Of a DNA stretch of 25,637 bases, positions 16,258 to 24,193 are shown one piece after another (the stretch's first letter is position 1; the number at the start of each line of letters is the position of its first letter). Made by a program: the position numbers and the translations under genes. Location: positions 1 through 25,637 of the forward strand of contig LXTK01000224.1 in NCBI GenBank assembly GCA_001643475.1, written 5' to 3'. This DNA is from Proteobacteria bacterium SPGG2 (GTDB lineage Bacteria > Pseudomonadota > Gammaproteobacteria > Acidiferrobacterales > SPGG2). The notes under the pieces were generated by a model. That model was not told the origin of the DNA and ran no database searches. It saw only the letters and a program-made list of their open reading frames with translations.

Positions 16258-16350
16258 GTTTGTGGATGGTGATGCGTAAACCTGTGAACCGTAGATCGAA
16301 ACCACTTCATACTCATGGTTACACATTACGGTCACTATTTATGAGTAAGG
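16258..16350. repeat. Heptad-repeat element C (between hom and thrC)
   Basis: GTGAACCGTA (16284-16293) is nearly complementary to TTACGGTCAC (16326-16335), and the region between contains CACTTCA-TACTCAT-type 7-base steps. It is the weakest member of the family in this window, but its base content and layout resemble elements A and D. The thrC ribosome site (AAGGA, about 16347-16351) lies just beyond it. Confidence 0.45.
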
Positions 16351-16354
16351 ACAA

Positions 16355-17419
16355 ATGTACACGGGTATCATAGACCATTATCGCAAGTATTTACCTGTCA
16401 ACGACGACATGCCGATTGTTAGCCTGAACGAAGGCAACACACCACTCATCCGCTTAAACAACATACCGCGCACACTCGGCAAGGAGGTTGAGTTATACGT
16501 TAAGTTCGAAGGCGCAAATCCTACCGGCTCATTCAAGGATCGAGGCATGACGATGGCGGTTAGTAAGGCAGTGGAAAAGGGCAGTCGCGCCATTATTTGC
16601 GCGTCTACCGGGAATACTTCGGCTGCTGCTGCTGCTTATGCAGCGCGTGCGGGCATTCGCTGTTTCGTGCTCATCCCCGATGGCAAGATCGCCCTTGGTA
16701 AGCTCGCCCAGGCAATGATGCATGGATCGGTCGTGATTCAGATCCAGGGCAACTTCGATGATGGTATGCGTTTAGTTAAAGAAGTTGCCCGGCAAACGCC
16801 GGTAACAATCGTAAACTCAATCAATCCCTTGCGCTTACAGGGCCAAAAAACAATCAGCTTTGAAATCATCGACACGCTTGGGACAGCACCCGATTATCAT
16901 TGCCTGCCGGTGGGTAACGCCGGGAACATTAGCGCCCACTGGCTGGGATATTGTGAGTACATGGAAGCTGGCCTAACTGATTCTCGGCCAGTGATCGCAG
17001 GCTACCAGGCCTTTGGGGCGGCACCTTTTGTACTGGGGCAGAAGGTTGATCGTCCAGAGACGGTAGCCACGGCGATTCGTATCGGCGATCCCCAGTCTTG
17101 GGACAAGGCCTGGCAGGCAAGCAGGGAATCCAATGGTTGGTTTGATAGATTTAGAGATGAAGAGATTCTTGAGATGCAGCACGAGTTGGCACAGCGCGAA
17201 GGTATTTTTTGCGAGCCAGCGTCGGCGGTTTCGCTGCTGGGTGCATTACACGACATCAAGAAGGGAAAGATACCGGAGGGTAAACGTGTAGTGTGCACCC
17301 TGACCGGGCATGGCCTCAAAGATCCTGACGCGGCTATCAAGCAGAGTTCTGCGGCGAGGTTGAAGGTTAAACCGACGCTAGATTCAGTGCGAGCCGTGAT
17401 TCTTGATAATATGGGCTGA
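16355..17419 (+). CDS. thrC: Threonine synthase
   Basis: 354 residues. The PLP-binding Lys61 is in NPTGSFKDRGM, the phosphate loop is CASTGNTSAAAAAYAARAG, and the glycine-rich loop is LPVGNAGNISAHW. The enzyme converts O-phosphohomoserine to threonine, using the product made downstream of hom. At about 350 residues it belongs to the shorter threonine synthase type and lacks the longer N-terminal part of the 428-residue Escherichia enzyme. No homoserine kinase gene is seen in the window. Confidence 0.95.
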   Translation: MYTGIIDHYRKYLPVNDDMPIVSLNEGNTPLIRLNNIPRTLGKEVELYVKFEGANPTGSFKDRGMTMAVSKAVEKGSRAIICASTGNTSAAAAAYAARAGIRCFVLIPDGKIALGKLAQAMMHGSVVIQIQGNFDDGMRLVKEVARQTPVTIVNSINPLRLQGQKTISFEIIDTLGTAPDYHCLPVGNAGNISAHWLGYCEYMEAGLTDSRPVIAGYQAFGAAPFVLGQKVDRPETVATAIRIGDPQSWDKAWQASRESNGWFDRFRDEEILEMQHELAQREGIFCEPASAVSLLGALHDIKKGKIPEGKRVVCTLTGHGLKDPDAAIKQSSAARLKVKPTLDSVRAVILDNMG

Positions 17420-17494
17420 CGTCGGGTGTCCGAGCTATTAAAGAAGAATGATAGATAATTTTAGTAAGTCTCTAAAATATAAAGACAATTTATC

Positions 17495-17620
17495 TCACCC
17501 TTTCGGGCAATAAAAATCCAGCTGACCATTGTTCTGCACAATGGCATACTTGCGGGCGGCCAGGACGCTGATATTAGCGGCAACGGAATCATGCACCAGT
17601 AAGTCACTCGTCGAGTCCAT
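17495..17620 (-). CDS. Candidate small ORF, 41 residues, unknown function
   Basis: ATG 17620 to TGA 17495-17497 encodes a 41-residue peptide beginning MDSTSDLLVHDSVAANISVL and ending VQNNGQLDFYCPKG. The middle (SVAANISVLAARKYAIVQNN) has a composition like a real folded or membrane-facing helix, and the C-terminus reads like natural protein sequence, not like a shadow frame. A stop lies two codons before the ATG in the same frame. No ribosome site is visible, so it may be a remnant. It lies in the 270-base gap between thrC and the next gene, which otherwise holds nothing I recognise. Confidence 0.3.
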   Translation of the reverse strand: MDSTSDLLVHDSVAANISVLAARKYAIVQNNGQLDFYCPKG

Positions 17621-17692
17621 TTGTTAGGGAACCCAAAGATTACAGGCGGAATGTAGTAGCTCGGCACAGCGGGTTGGTCTAAGGGGGTAACA

Positions 17693-18430
17693 GTGCTGAT
17701 AGTTGTTTCTAGGTCACTTCGCTTGGCTTTCGTGGCAATAGTGATGGCCGGCGCATCACATGTGAGTGCGTCTGTGACTTGGCCCACAATAGAGCCCCCG
17801 CCGGAATCCAAAGTTGCATGGGTCGGAAAGAACATGAAGCTCAACGGCCTACCCGTGCAGATCCAGCACTTTTCCAGTGATTTGAGTCAACGAGAAATCT
17901 TAGACTTCTATCGCGCCCGTTGGGGCAGCAGCAGCCGGCAATCCGGAAATCTGTCTAACTGGAACGTTATCGGTACCCAGTTCGGAAATTTCTCGTTAAG
18001 GGTACAGGTGCGGCCGGCTAATCCACGAGGATCACAAGGATTTATTACGGTTTCCATGTCGCCATCGGGTAACGCACCGTCCAAGCCAGGCGGTGATTTT
18101 CCGCGGTTGGGCGGGAGTAAGCTCTTGACCGATGTCGAATCGATGGGTGAGGGCAAGTTGGCCAAACTTCTGATGTTGAGCAATCGATTTTCGGTTGCAT
18201 CAAATGTGTCGTACTACGAAACCATGATGCCAAAACAAGGTTGGACCCGAAACACGAATTACGGTGGGCCACAGGCAGGTGGGCGAGCCTACGAGATGTC
18301 TTTTCAACGCGGCGATAAGGAGCTCAATATCATCATCAACAAAATATCGCAGGGAACAGCCATCAGCGCCAACATCGTGACCAATAACTTAGATAATCGA
18401 TGTGCGCCTCAAGCGCGCTCGTGCCGTTGA
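17693..18430 (+). CDS. Secreted protein of unknown function with two similar halves
   Basis: 245 residues from a GTG start with AAGGGGGT five or so bases upstream. A signal peptide (about 1-27, cleavage near VSA-S) precedes a soluble protein. The mature part seems to have two related modules: one from about 40-125 (MKLNGLPVQIQHF..., ILDFYRARW, then two beta-like strands) and one from about 150-235 (SNRFSVASNVSYYETMMPKQGW, then YEMSFQRGDKELNIII). Each has a helix ending in a tryptophan followed by strands. I do not recognise a named family. It probably acts in the periplasm or outside the cell. Neighbours give no clear clue. Confidence 0.8.
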   Translation: MLIVVSRSLRLAFVAIVMAGASHVSASVTWPTIEPPPESKVAWVGKNMKLNGLPVQIQHFSSDLSQREILDFYRARWGSSSRQSGNLSNWNVIGTQFGNFSLRVQVRPANPRGSQGFITVSMSPSGNAPSKPGGDFPRLGGSKLLTDVESMGEGKLAKLLMLSNRFSVASNVSYYETMMPKQGWTRNTNYGGPQAGGRAYEMSFQRGDKELNIIINKISQGTAISANIVTNNLDNRCAPQARSCR

Positions 18431-18502
18431 CACGACCTTCCAAGTCCAACGCAAGTTTCGTTCTTCCTTTTTAACTGTGATGTCGCAAGCGAGCGTTCGT
18501 TT

Positions 18503-18526
18503 GGGGTAAGCTGCAACACATACCCC
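18503..18526 (+). other. Hairpin just before the COG4255-like start
   Basis: GGGGTA (18503-18508) and TACCCC (18521-18526) form a perfect 6-bp stem with a 12-base loop, ending three bases before the proposed ATG at 18530. No ribosome site is seen between stem and start. It could affect translation, or the true start may lie further downstream. Confidence 0.4.
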
Positions 18527-18529
18527 CCA

Positions 18530-19588
18530 ATGCCTGCAATCGATCACCAGTCCAAGAGACATGTTAGCCTCGTGATCCCGGGCCTGCTCGGGCCTAAGAG
18601 TTCAGCAAATGGTGACGGTACATCAGAGTGGCCGCCGACACCAACGCTAGAGCTTTTACTCGCACGCGCGGACAAACAGCGGGTTGAAAGGTCTGCCGAT
18701 TTCGAAGCCATGATATTCGAACTATTCGATATCGATGTTGATGCAGAGCACGATTTGCCGGTAGCAGCGGTGACTCGAGCGTTGGATCTCGGCGTCATCG
18801 ATAAAGGCTGGTGGCTACGGGCGGACCCGGTACATCTACGCGCCGATCGCAATCGACTTATTCTCGCCGATAACAAGGTGCTAGGTATTACACAAGATGA
18901 AGCAGACGGACTGGTTTCGGAAATCATGGAAGTCTACGCGGAAGATGGGTGGGTGCTGAAGGCAGCGCGACCCGAGCGCTGGTACCTGAAGCCAACTGAT
19001 GTTCCTAAGCTAAATACCATACCGCTACCGGCAGTAATCGGCCGCGATATCAACGATTGTTTGCCGCGAGGCGAAGACCACAAGATTTGGCATACGATAT
19101 TGAACGAAGTCCAGATCTTGCTGCATACGGCAAAGACAAACGTGGAGCGTGAACGTCGCGGGGCGCTGCCCATCAACAGCGTGTGGTTCTGGGGTGGAGG
19201 GCGGTTACCCGAACTCAAACACACGCAATGGAGCCATGTTTGGAGTGGCGAACCAGTAAGCCTCGCCCTTGCGCGTCTATCGCAAACGCTCTCCAAAGAC
19301 GTTCCCGATAGCGCGGAAGATTGGCTGGATTCAGATAATACCCCTGGACAACATCTAGTCGTGCTCGACCAGGGACGCGAGGCAATAGAATATGGCGCCG
19401 TGGACGAATGGTATCGGTTTGTAGCCACAATCGAAAATAACTGGATCGCACCCCTGGTTGCCGGATTACACGACAAGAAGGTGAGTAGTGTCTCGATCCT
19501 GTTGGAACCGGGCGAACGCTTTCACTTGAATGCAAAAGCTACGCGTCGATGGTGGCGACGCCGGCATCCCTTGCGACGATACTGCTAA
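18530..19588 (+). CDS. COG4255-like protein (often annotated as phosphoglycerate mutase-related)
   Basis: 352 residues. I recognise the proteobacterial family that usually sits next to recJ, with the pattern KGWWLRADPVHLRADRNRL, RPERWYLK, VIGRDINDCLP, LNEVQILLHTAKTN-ERE-RGALPINSVWFWGGG. Some members carry the name 2,3-bisphosphoglycerate-independent phosphoglycerate mutase, but no activity is shown for this type as far as I know. No signal peptide or membrane helix is seen. It ends seven bases before recJ, so the two are probably one operon. The start at ATG 18530 has no ribosome site; a GTG at 18572 is an alternative. Confidence 0.82.
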   Translation: MPAIDHQSKRHVSLVIPGLLGPKSSANGDGTSEWPPTPTLELLLARADKQRVERSADFEAMIFELFDIDVDAEHDLPVAAVTRALDLGVIDKGWWLRADPVHLRADRNRLILADNKVLGITQDEADGLVSEIMEVYAEDGWVLKAARPERWYLKPTDVPKLNTIPLPAVIGRDINDCLPRGEDHKIWHTILNEVQILLHTAKTNVERERRGALPINSVWFWGGGRLPELKHTQWSHVWSGEPVSLALARLSQTLSKDVPDSAEDWLDSDNTPGQHLVVLDQGREAIEYGAVDEWYRFVATIENNWIAPLVAGLHDKKVSSVSILLEPGERFHLNAKATRRWWRRRHPLRRYC

Positions 19589-19595
19589 GTTGCGC

Positions 19596-21332
19596 ATGAA
19601 CGCTGGTAAAAAGGCTATATATCGTCGCCCCAACACCAGTGAGCATGCACTACCTAAGGAATTACACCCCGTTCTCGCCCGCGTTTATGCGGCTCGCAAC
19701 GTCTTGTCGACCGAAGAGCTCGAGCATTCTCTCAATCGACTGCACTCGCCGGAATTACTAAAAGATATCGGTGCTGCCGTAGATCTATTGGCATCATCAA
19801 TCGTAAGCGACCAGCGTATTTTAGTGGTGGCCGACTTCGATGCAGATGGCGCTACCAGCTGTGCAGTCGCACTACGTGCACTCAAGGCCATGGGAGCCCG
19901 ACATGTGGGCTACGTCGTGCCCAACCGGTTTGAATACGGCTATGGTCTGACACCGAAGATCGTAGCCTTGGCAGCGGAACAGTCCCCGAATCTATTGATT
20001 ACCGTCGACAACGGAATCTCGAGTATTGAAGGCGTACGTGCCGCCCATAAACGTGGCATGTCCGTATTAATCACAGATCATCATTTGCCAGCATCGGAGT
20101 TGCCGCCGGCCGATGCGATCGTCAACCCCAATCAACCCGGCGATAGCTTTCCAAGTAAGAATCTAGCGGGGGTTGGCGTTATCTTCTATGTCATGATGGC
20201 ACTTCGCGGGCACTTACGGCAGCGCGGTTGGTTTTCAAATGGCGATCGTAAAGAACCGAACCTGGCCCAGTTGCTTGACCTCGTTGCCCTGGGCACGGTC
20301 GCAGATGTGGTTACACTGGACCACAACAATCGCATCCTTGTTAGACAAGGACTAGCCCGGATCAGTCGGAACCGTATGTGTGCCGGTATCCGTGCGCTAC
20401 TACGAGCGTCGGGCCGGGTGCAGCATCGGATCACTTCAAGCGATCTCGGTTTTTTTGTTGGACCGCGCCTAAATGCAGCGGGGCGATTGGAGGATATGTC
20501 GCTTGGCATCGATTGCCTATTGACAGATGATGACGCCGCGGCTGAGGAAATGGCTCAGCGCCTCGACACGCTTAACCACGAACGACGCACAATTGAGTCA
20601 GACATGCAGACTCAGGCTTTAAAGGCTGTCGACACCCTTCGATTGACGGCCAATTTACCTAAAGGACTGTGTCTATTTGACGAACGCTGGCATCAAGGCA
20701 TCATCGGGCTTGTGGCTTCGCGAGTTAAGGAAAGGGTACATCGGCCCGTTATTGCCTTCGCACCAGCCGGCGAGGACGAACTCAAGGGGTCTGCGCGATC
20801 GATTCCTGGCCTGCATATCCGCGACACCCTTGACTCATTGGCAGCGCGACATCCCGACCTGTTATACAAGTTTGGCGGCCATGCCATGGCGGCGGGATTG
20901 AGCCTGGAGCGGACAAAATATGAGGCTTTTTGTCGGGCCTTCGAGCAAGAGGTAGATCTGCAACTCTCTGACGAAGATCTAGAGGATAGAATTATTTCTG
21001 ACGGGGAATTGACGGCTAATGAACTGACGCTGGAGTTGGCGGGCCTCGTACGGGCAGGCGGCCCTTGGGGGCAGGGCTTCCCAGAACCACTATTCGACGG
21101 GGAATTCGATATTCTCGAACGTAGCGTGGTTGGCGATAAACATCTAAAGATGACGGTGCGAGCCCACGATCAAGCCAGGGCAGTGGGCGCGATTGCGTTT
21201 AACCATGCGCCAGATGGTGAACCGCTGGATTGGTCTCGTGCCCACCTAGCCTATAAACTCGACGTGAACGAGTACCAAGGATATGCGTCTTTGCAACTCA
21301 TCATCCAATACATGGAACCGGCTGAGCCGTAA
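19596..21332 (+). CDS. recJ: Single-stranded-DNA-specific exonuclease RecJ
   Basis: 578 residues from ATG 19596, matching the Escherichia length (577). DHH-family motifs are present: VVADFDADGATSCAVAL, ITVDNGISSIEG, LITDHHLP and GTVADVVTL, then the DHHA1 region with KFGGHAMAAGLSL. The 5'-3' single-strand exonuclease works in recombination and mismatch repair. A frame extends upstream to 19530 inside the previous gene, but ATG 19596 lies just after that gene's stop and gives the family N-terminus (YRRPNTSEHALPKELHPVLARVYAARNV-type). Confidence 0.95.
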   Translation: MNAGKKAIYRRPNTSEHALPKELHPVLARVYAARNVLSTEELEHSLNRLHSPELLKDIGAAVDLLASSIVSDQRILVVADFDADGATSCAVALRALKAMGARHVGYVVPNRFEYGYGLTPKIVALAAEQSPNLLITVDNGISSIEGVRAAHKRGMSVLITDHHLPASELPPADAIVNPNQPGDSFPSKNLAGVGVIFYVMMALRGHLRQRGWFSNGDRKEPNLAQLLDLVALGTVADVVTLDHNNRILVRQGLARISRNRMCAGIRALLRASGRVQHRITSSDLGFFVGPRLNAAGRLEDMSLGIDCLLTDDDAAAEEMAQRLDTLNHERRTIESDMQTQALKAVDTLRLTANLPKGLCLFDERWHQGIIGLVASRVKERVHRPVIAFAPAGEDELKGSARSIPGLHIRDTLDSLAARHPDLLYKFGGHAMAAGLSLERTKYEAFCRAFEQEVDLQLSDEDLEDRIISDGELTANELTLELAGLVRAGGPWGQGFPEPLFDGEFDILERSVVGDKHLKMTVRAHDQARAVGAIAFNHAPDGEPLDWSRAHLAYKLDVNEYQGYASLQLIIQYMEPAEP

Positions 21333-21469
21333 ACCGTGACGCATAGTGCGCACATGAAGATTAATCGTCGAAGCGCCGATCGTGAATCCTAGGGGGTTGA
21401 CGGTAAGCATAGCCCATGACTCACAATTAGCGATTTACTGCTGACGAATCACGACTGACGAGTACAGAA
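21333..21469. repeat. Heptad-repeat element D (between recJ and the exonuclease gene)
   Basis: The right arm reads CTGACGA, ATCACGA, CTGACGA, GTACAGA in exact 7-base register (21441-21468). The left part holds CGTGAC and ATCGTGAATCC, which are complementary in kind to GATT/TCACG units on the right. It fills the gap up to the ATG of the next gene. The CGTGAAT unit is shared with element A. Confidence 0.6.
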
Positions 21470-22255
21470 ATGAATGTGCTGGTGTTTGATATCGAAACGG
21501 TGCCCGATGTGGATGCCGGTCGTCGCCTGCATGGGCTTGATGGATTGAGCGAGGTCGATATCGGGCGTGTGATGTTTGAAAAGCGTCGGCAGGAGACGGG
21601 TGACTCCGATTTTCTGCGTCATCATCTTCACCGAATTGTCGCTATCTCAACCGTTTTGCGTCACGCTGACAGCTTGCGCATCTGGTCACTTGGTGAGATT
21701 CATTCAGGGGAAGATGAACTTATGCGGCGATTTTTTGATGGCATCGATAAGTTTACACCTACTCTGGTTTCATGGAATGGCAGTCAGTTCGACTTGCCAG
21801 TGTTGCACTATCGCGCGCTGTTACATGGTATCTCGGCGCCGCGGTACTGGGATACTGGGGACGATGACCGAGAATTTCGTTGGAACAATTACTTAAATCG
21901 CTTTCATGCGCGACACACCGACCTTATGGATGTGTTGGCCGGCTACCAGGCCCGGGCGGCGGCGCCCTTAAATGAGATCGCTACACTACTCGGGCTGCCT
22001 GGGAAAATGGGTATGAGCGGCGCGAACGTCTGGGATTACTATTGTGCTGGTAAGCTACAGGAAATACGCGACTACTGTGAAACAGATGTATTGAACACTT
22101 ATCTAATATATCTGCGTTGGGAATTGCTGCGTGGTAATTTTGATCATAGACGTTGGGGTCAAGAACAACAGCTAGTCCGGGATACCCTAAAGAATGAAGG
22201 TAAACCCCACATGCAAGCCTTTCTCGATGAATGGGACAAGGCCAAACGCGAGTAG
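21470..22255 (+). CDS. Predicted 3'-5' exonuclease, PolB-exonuclease-like (DNA_pol_B_exo2)
   Basis: 261 residues with the three exonuclease motifs of the DnaQ-like superfamily: Exo I DIET (D7, E9), Exo II WNGSQFDLP (N103, D108) and Exo III YCETD (Y202, D206). All four acidic metal ligands are present, so it should be active on DNA or RNA. This matches the stand-alone family related to the proofreading domain of family B polymerases; its cellular role is not known. It lies after recJ, with a heptad-repeat gap on both sides. No strong ribosome site is seen. Confidence 0.88.
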   Translation: MNVLVFDIETVPDVDAGRRLHGLDGLSEVDIGRVMFEKRRQETGDSDFLRHHLHRIVAISTVLRHADSLRIWSLGEIHSGEDELMRRFFDGIDKFTPTLVSWNGSQFDLPVLHYRALLHGISAPRYWDTGDDDREFRWNNYLNRFHARHTDLMDVLAGYQARAAAPLNEIATLLGLPGKMGMSGANVWDYYCAGKLQEIRDYCETDVLNTYLIYLRWELLRGNFDHRRWGQEQQLVRDTLKNEGKPHMQAFLDEWDKAKRE

Positions 22256-22332
22256 CAAGCCCGAAGTGGGAAGCAAGAAGCGTGAAGACCTCAAGATTTT
22301 GCACCTGCTACATCAGGCTTGCTACTTGCTAC
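22251..22332. repeat. Heptad-repeat hairpin element E (between the exonuclease gene and rlmD)
   Basis: AGTAGCAAGCC (22251-22261) and GGCTTGCTACT (22316-22326) are perfect 11-bp complements; the stem includes the stop codon of the exonuclease gene. Inside the left side GAAG occurs four times at exact 7-base steps (22263-22290), and on the right TTGCTAC occurs twice in tandem (22319-22332). It is the clearest member of the family. Confidence 0.75.
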
Positions 22333-22343
22333 TAACTTAGATC

Positions 22344-23687
22344 ATGCCCAGCCGAGTCGCAGACACCATGTCGCCGCAGAAACACCAGGCCGATATCGTG
22401 ACTATCGACGCATTGAACCATGATGGCCGCGGTGTCGCACGTGTAAACGGTAAAGTTGTTTTCATCGACGGCGCATTGCCTGGGGAGCGCGTTTCTTTCC
22501 AATACATCTCGAGGCGACGCAGCTATGATGCTGGACGAGTAGTCCAAATTCTTGAACCAGCCGAAAATCGCGTTACTCATCCTGAATGTCAATACTTTGG
22601 AACGTGTGGCGGCTGCGTGCTGCAACACCTACAAGCCGATGCCCAAATCCAAGCCAAGGAGAAAATCCTGCGAGATAGTTTGCAACGTATCGGCAATGTT
22701 AGCCCAAAGCATTGGCTCCCGCCGTTGACCGGTCCCGTATGGGGTTATCGACGCAAAGCACGGTTGAGCGTACGCTTAGTGCCAAAGAAGGGCGGTGTGC
22801 TTGTTGGCTTTCATGAACGAAGAAAGTCTTTTGTCACGCCGCTAGCTGACTGTAAGACTTTAGATCCACGGTTGGCACGGTTGCTACCCCACTTGCCTAA
22901 ACTAGTGGCGTCGCTATCGCATCCCGATCGCCTACCACAGATCGAAGTAGCCGCTGGCGATGAGGACAGTGCGCTCGTATTTAGGCATCTCACCCCACTT
23001 ACTGAACAGGATCACAAACATCTGGTGGATTTCGGGGTGCGTCATGCCGTGCAGGTTCATCTTCAGCCCCATGGACCGACCTCCACGCACGCCCTATGGC
23101 CAGCAGAGGCACCACTACTGAGCTATCGATTGCCGGAGCACGATGTTGAACTTCGGTTTAAACCCACAGACTTCACGCAGGTCAACGCCAGCGTTAACCA
23201 GCGCATGGTAGGCCGCGCCATAGAGCTACTGAATCCGCAGCCCAATGAAAACATACTCGATCTTTTTTGCGGTGTCGGTAACTTCACAATACCGTTGGCC
23301 CGCTACGCAGCCTCGGTGATCGGCATCGAGACAAATTCAACGTCGCTCGCACGAGCGCGTGACAACGCTGTACACAATGGATCGACGAATATCACCTTCC
23401 TTCGATCTGACCTTGACGACGCGAAGATGTTGCTGCCAGACAGCAGTATCAATGTGGATAAGATGCTACTGGATCCGCCACGCAATGGCGCGATGGCGGC
23501 TATCAAGAATCTTAAGGCCGAGAGGGTAACGCAAATCCTTTATATCTCTTGTCATCCAGCGACACTAGCCCGAGATAGCGAATATCTTGTACATAAACTG
23601 GGCTATAGTTTAATAAGCGCGTGCGTTATGGACATGTTTCCACAGACCAGCCATGTTGAGTCGATGGCGCATTTTGGCCGCACCTAG
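22344..23687 (+). CDS. rlmD: 23S rRNA (uracil-1939-C5)-methyltransferase RlmD
   Basis: 447 residues. A TRAM domain (about 15-70) is followed by iron-sulfur ligands C82, C88, C91 and C170, then the SAM-dependent domain with ILDLFCGVGNFTIPLA, LLDPPRNGA and catalytic Cys403 in YISCHPATLARD. The C-terminus DMFPQTSHVESMAHF is typical of RumA/TrmA enzymes. The four cysteines separate it from TrmA and support RlmD. A start at ATG 22371 is also possible and would remove nine residues. Confidence 0.93.
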   Translation: MPSRVADTMSPQKHQADIVTIDALNHDGRGVARVNGKVVFIDGALPGERVSFQYISRRRSYDAGRVVQILEPAENRVTHPECQYFGTCGGCVLQHLQADAQIQAKEKILRDSLQRIGNVSPKHWLPPLTGPVWGYRRKARLSVRLVPKKGGVLVGFHERRKSFVTPLADCKTLDPRLARLLPHLPKLVASLSHPDRLPQIEVAAGDEDSALVFRHLTPLTEQDHKHLVDFGVRHAVQVHLQPHGPTSTHALWPAEAPLLSYRLPEHDVELRFKPTDFTQVNASVNQRMVGRAIELLNPQPNENILDLFCGVGNFTIPLARYAASVIGIETNSTSLARARDNAVHNGSTNITFLRSDLDDAKMLLPDSSINVDKMLLDPPRNGAMAAIKNLKAERVTQILYISCHPATLARDSEYLVHKLGYSLISACVMDMFPQTSHVESMAHFGRT

Positions 23688-23699
23688 CAAAACTGCACG

Positions 23700-24185
23700 A
23701 TGACTCACACGATCAGCATCGATGTTCCGAGCCAGACACTGACGTTGCATGACGAAACTGGCGATGTCTTGATGCAAACCCAAGTGTCTACAGCCAAGAA
23801 CGGTATGGGAGAGCAAATGGGTAGTAATTGTACGCCGCGCGGTGAGCATGTTATTCGTGCAAAAGTCGGTGCTGCTCAACCACTCAATACTGTGTTTGTG
23901 GCTCGTAGACCGAGCGGTGAAACTTATTCACCAGAGCTTAGAGCCCTGTATCCGCAACGCGACTGGATTCTGACGCGAATACTTTGGTTAAGTGGCCTAG
24001 AGCCCGGCAAGAACCGACTTGGCAATGTCGATACCATGCGCCGTCATATCTATATCCATGGCGCGCCAGACGAGGACCCAATGGGTATCCCAGGCTCTCA
24101 TGGTTGCATAAAGATGCGTACCCAAGAAGTGATTGAATTGTTCGACCGAGTCCCGCCAGGTACTCCTGTTACGATTCTCGGGTAG
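23700..24185 (+). CDS. YkuD-domain (L,D-transpeptidase fold) protein without signal peptide
   Basis: 161 residues. The YkuD catalytic motif is intact: His120 in YIHGAP and SHGCIKM with Cys136. The protein begins directly with the domain (MTHTISIDVPSQTLTL), with no signal peptide or membrane anchor, so it should be cytosolic. Classical L,D-transpeptidases act in the periplasm. Cytosolic YkuD enzymes of this size (ElsL of Acinetobacter, LdcV of Vibrio) are L,D-carboxypeptidases that trim tetrapeptides during peptidoglycan recycling. nagZ, another cytosolic recycling enzyme, starts eight bases after the stop, which supports that reading. Activity is inferred. Confidence 0.88.
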   Translation: MTHTISIDVPSQTLTLHDETGDVLMQTQVSTAKNGMGEQMGSNCTPRGEHVIRAKVGAAQPLNTVFVARRPSGETYSPELRALYPQRDWILTRILWLSGLEPGKNRLGNVDTMRRHIYIHGAPDEDPMGIPGSHGCIKMRTQEVIELFDRVPPGTPVTILG

Positions 24186-24193
24186 CCAACACT

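Noticed and set aside
17461..17844. 127-residue - strand frame overlapping the secreted-protein gene
   Set aside because: Its first part is antisense to a gene with a signal peptide and a ribosome site, and its sequence is low in natural features. The 41-residue frame in the same area looks more protein-like.
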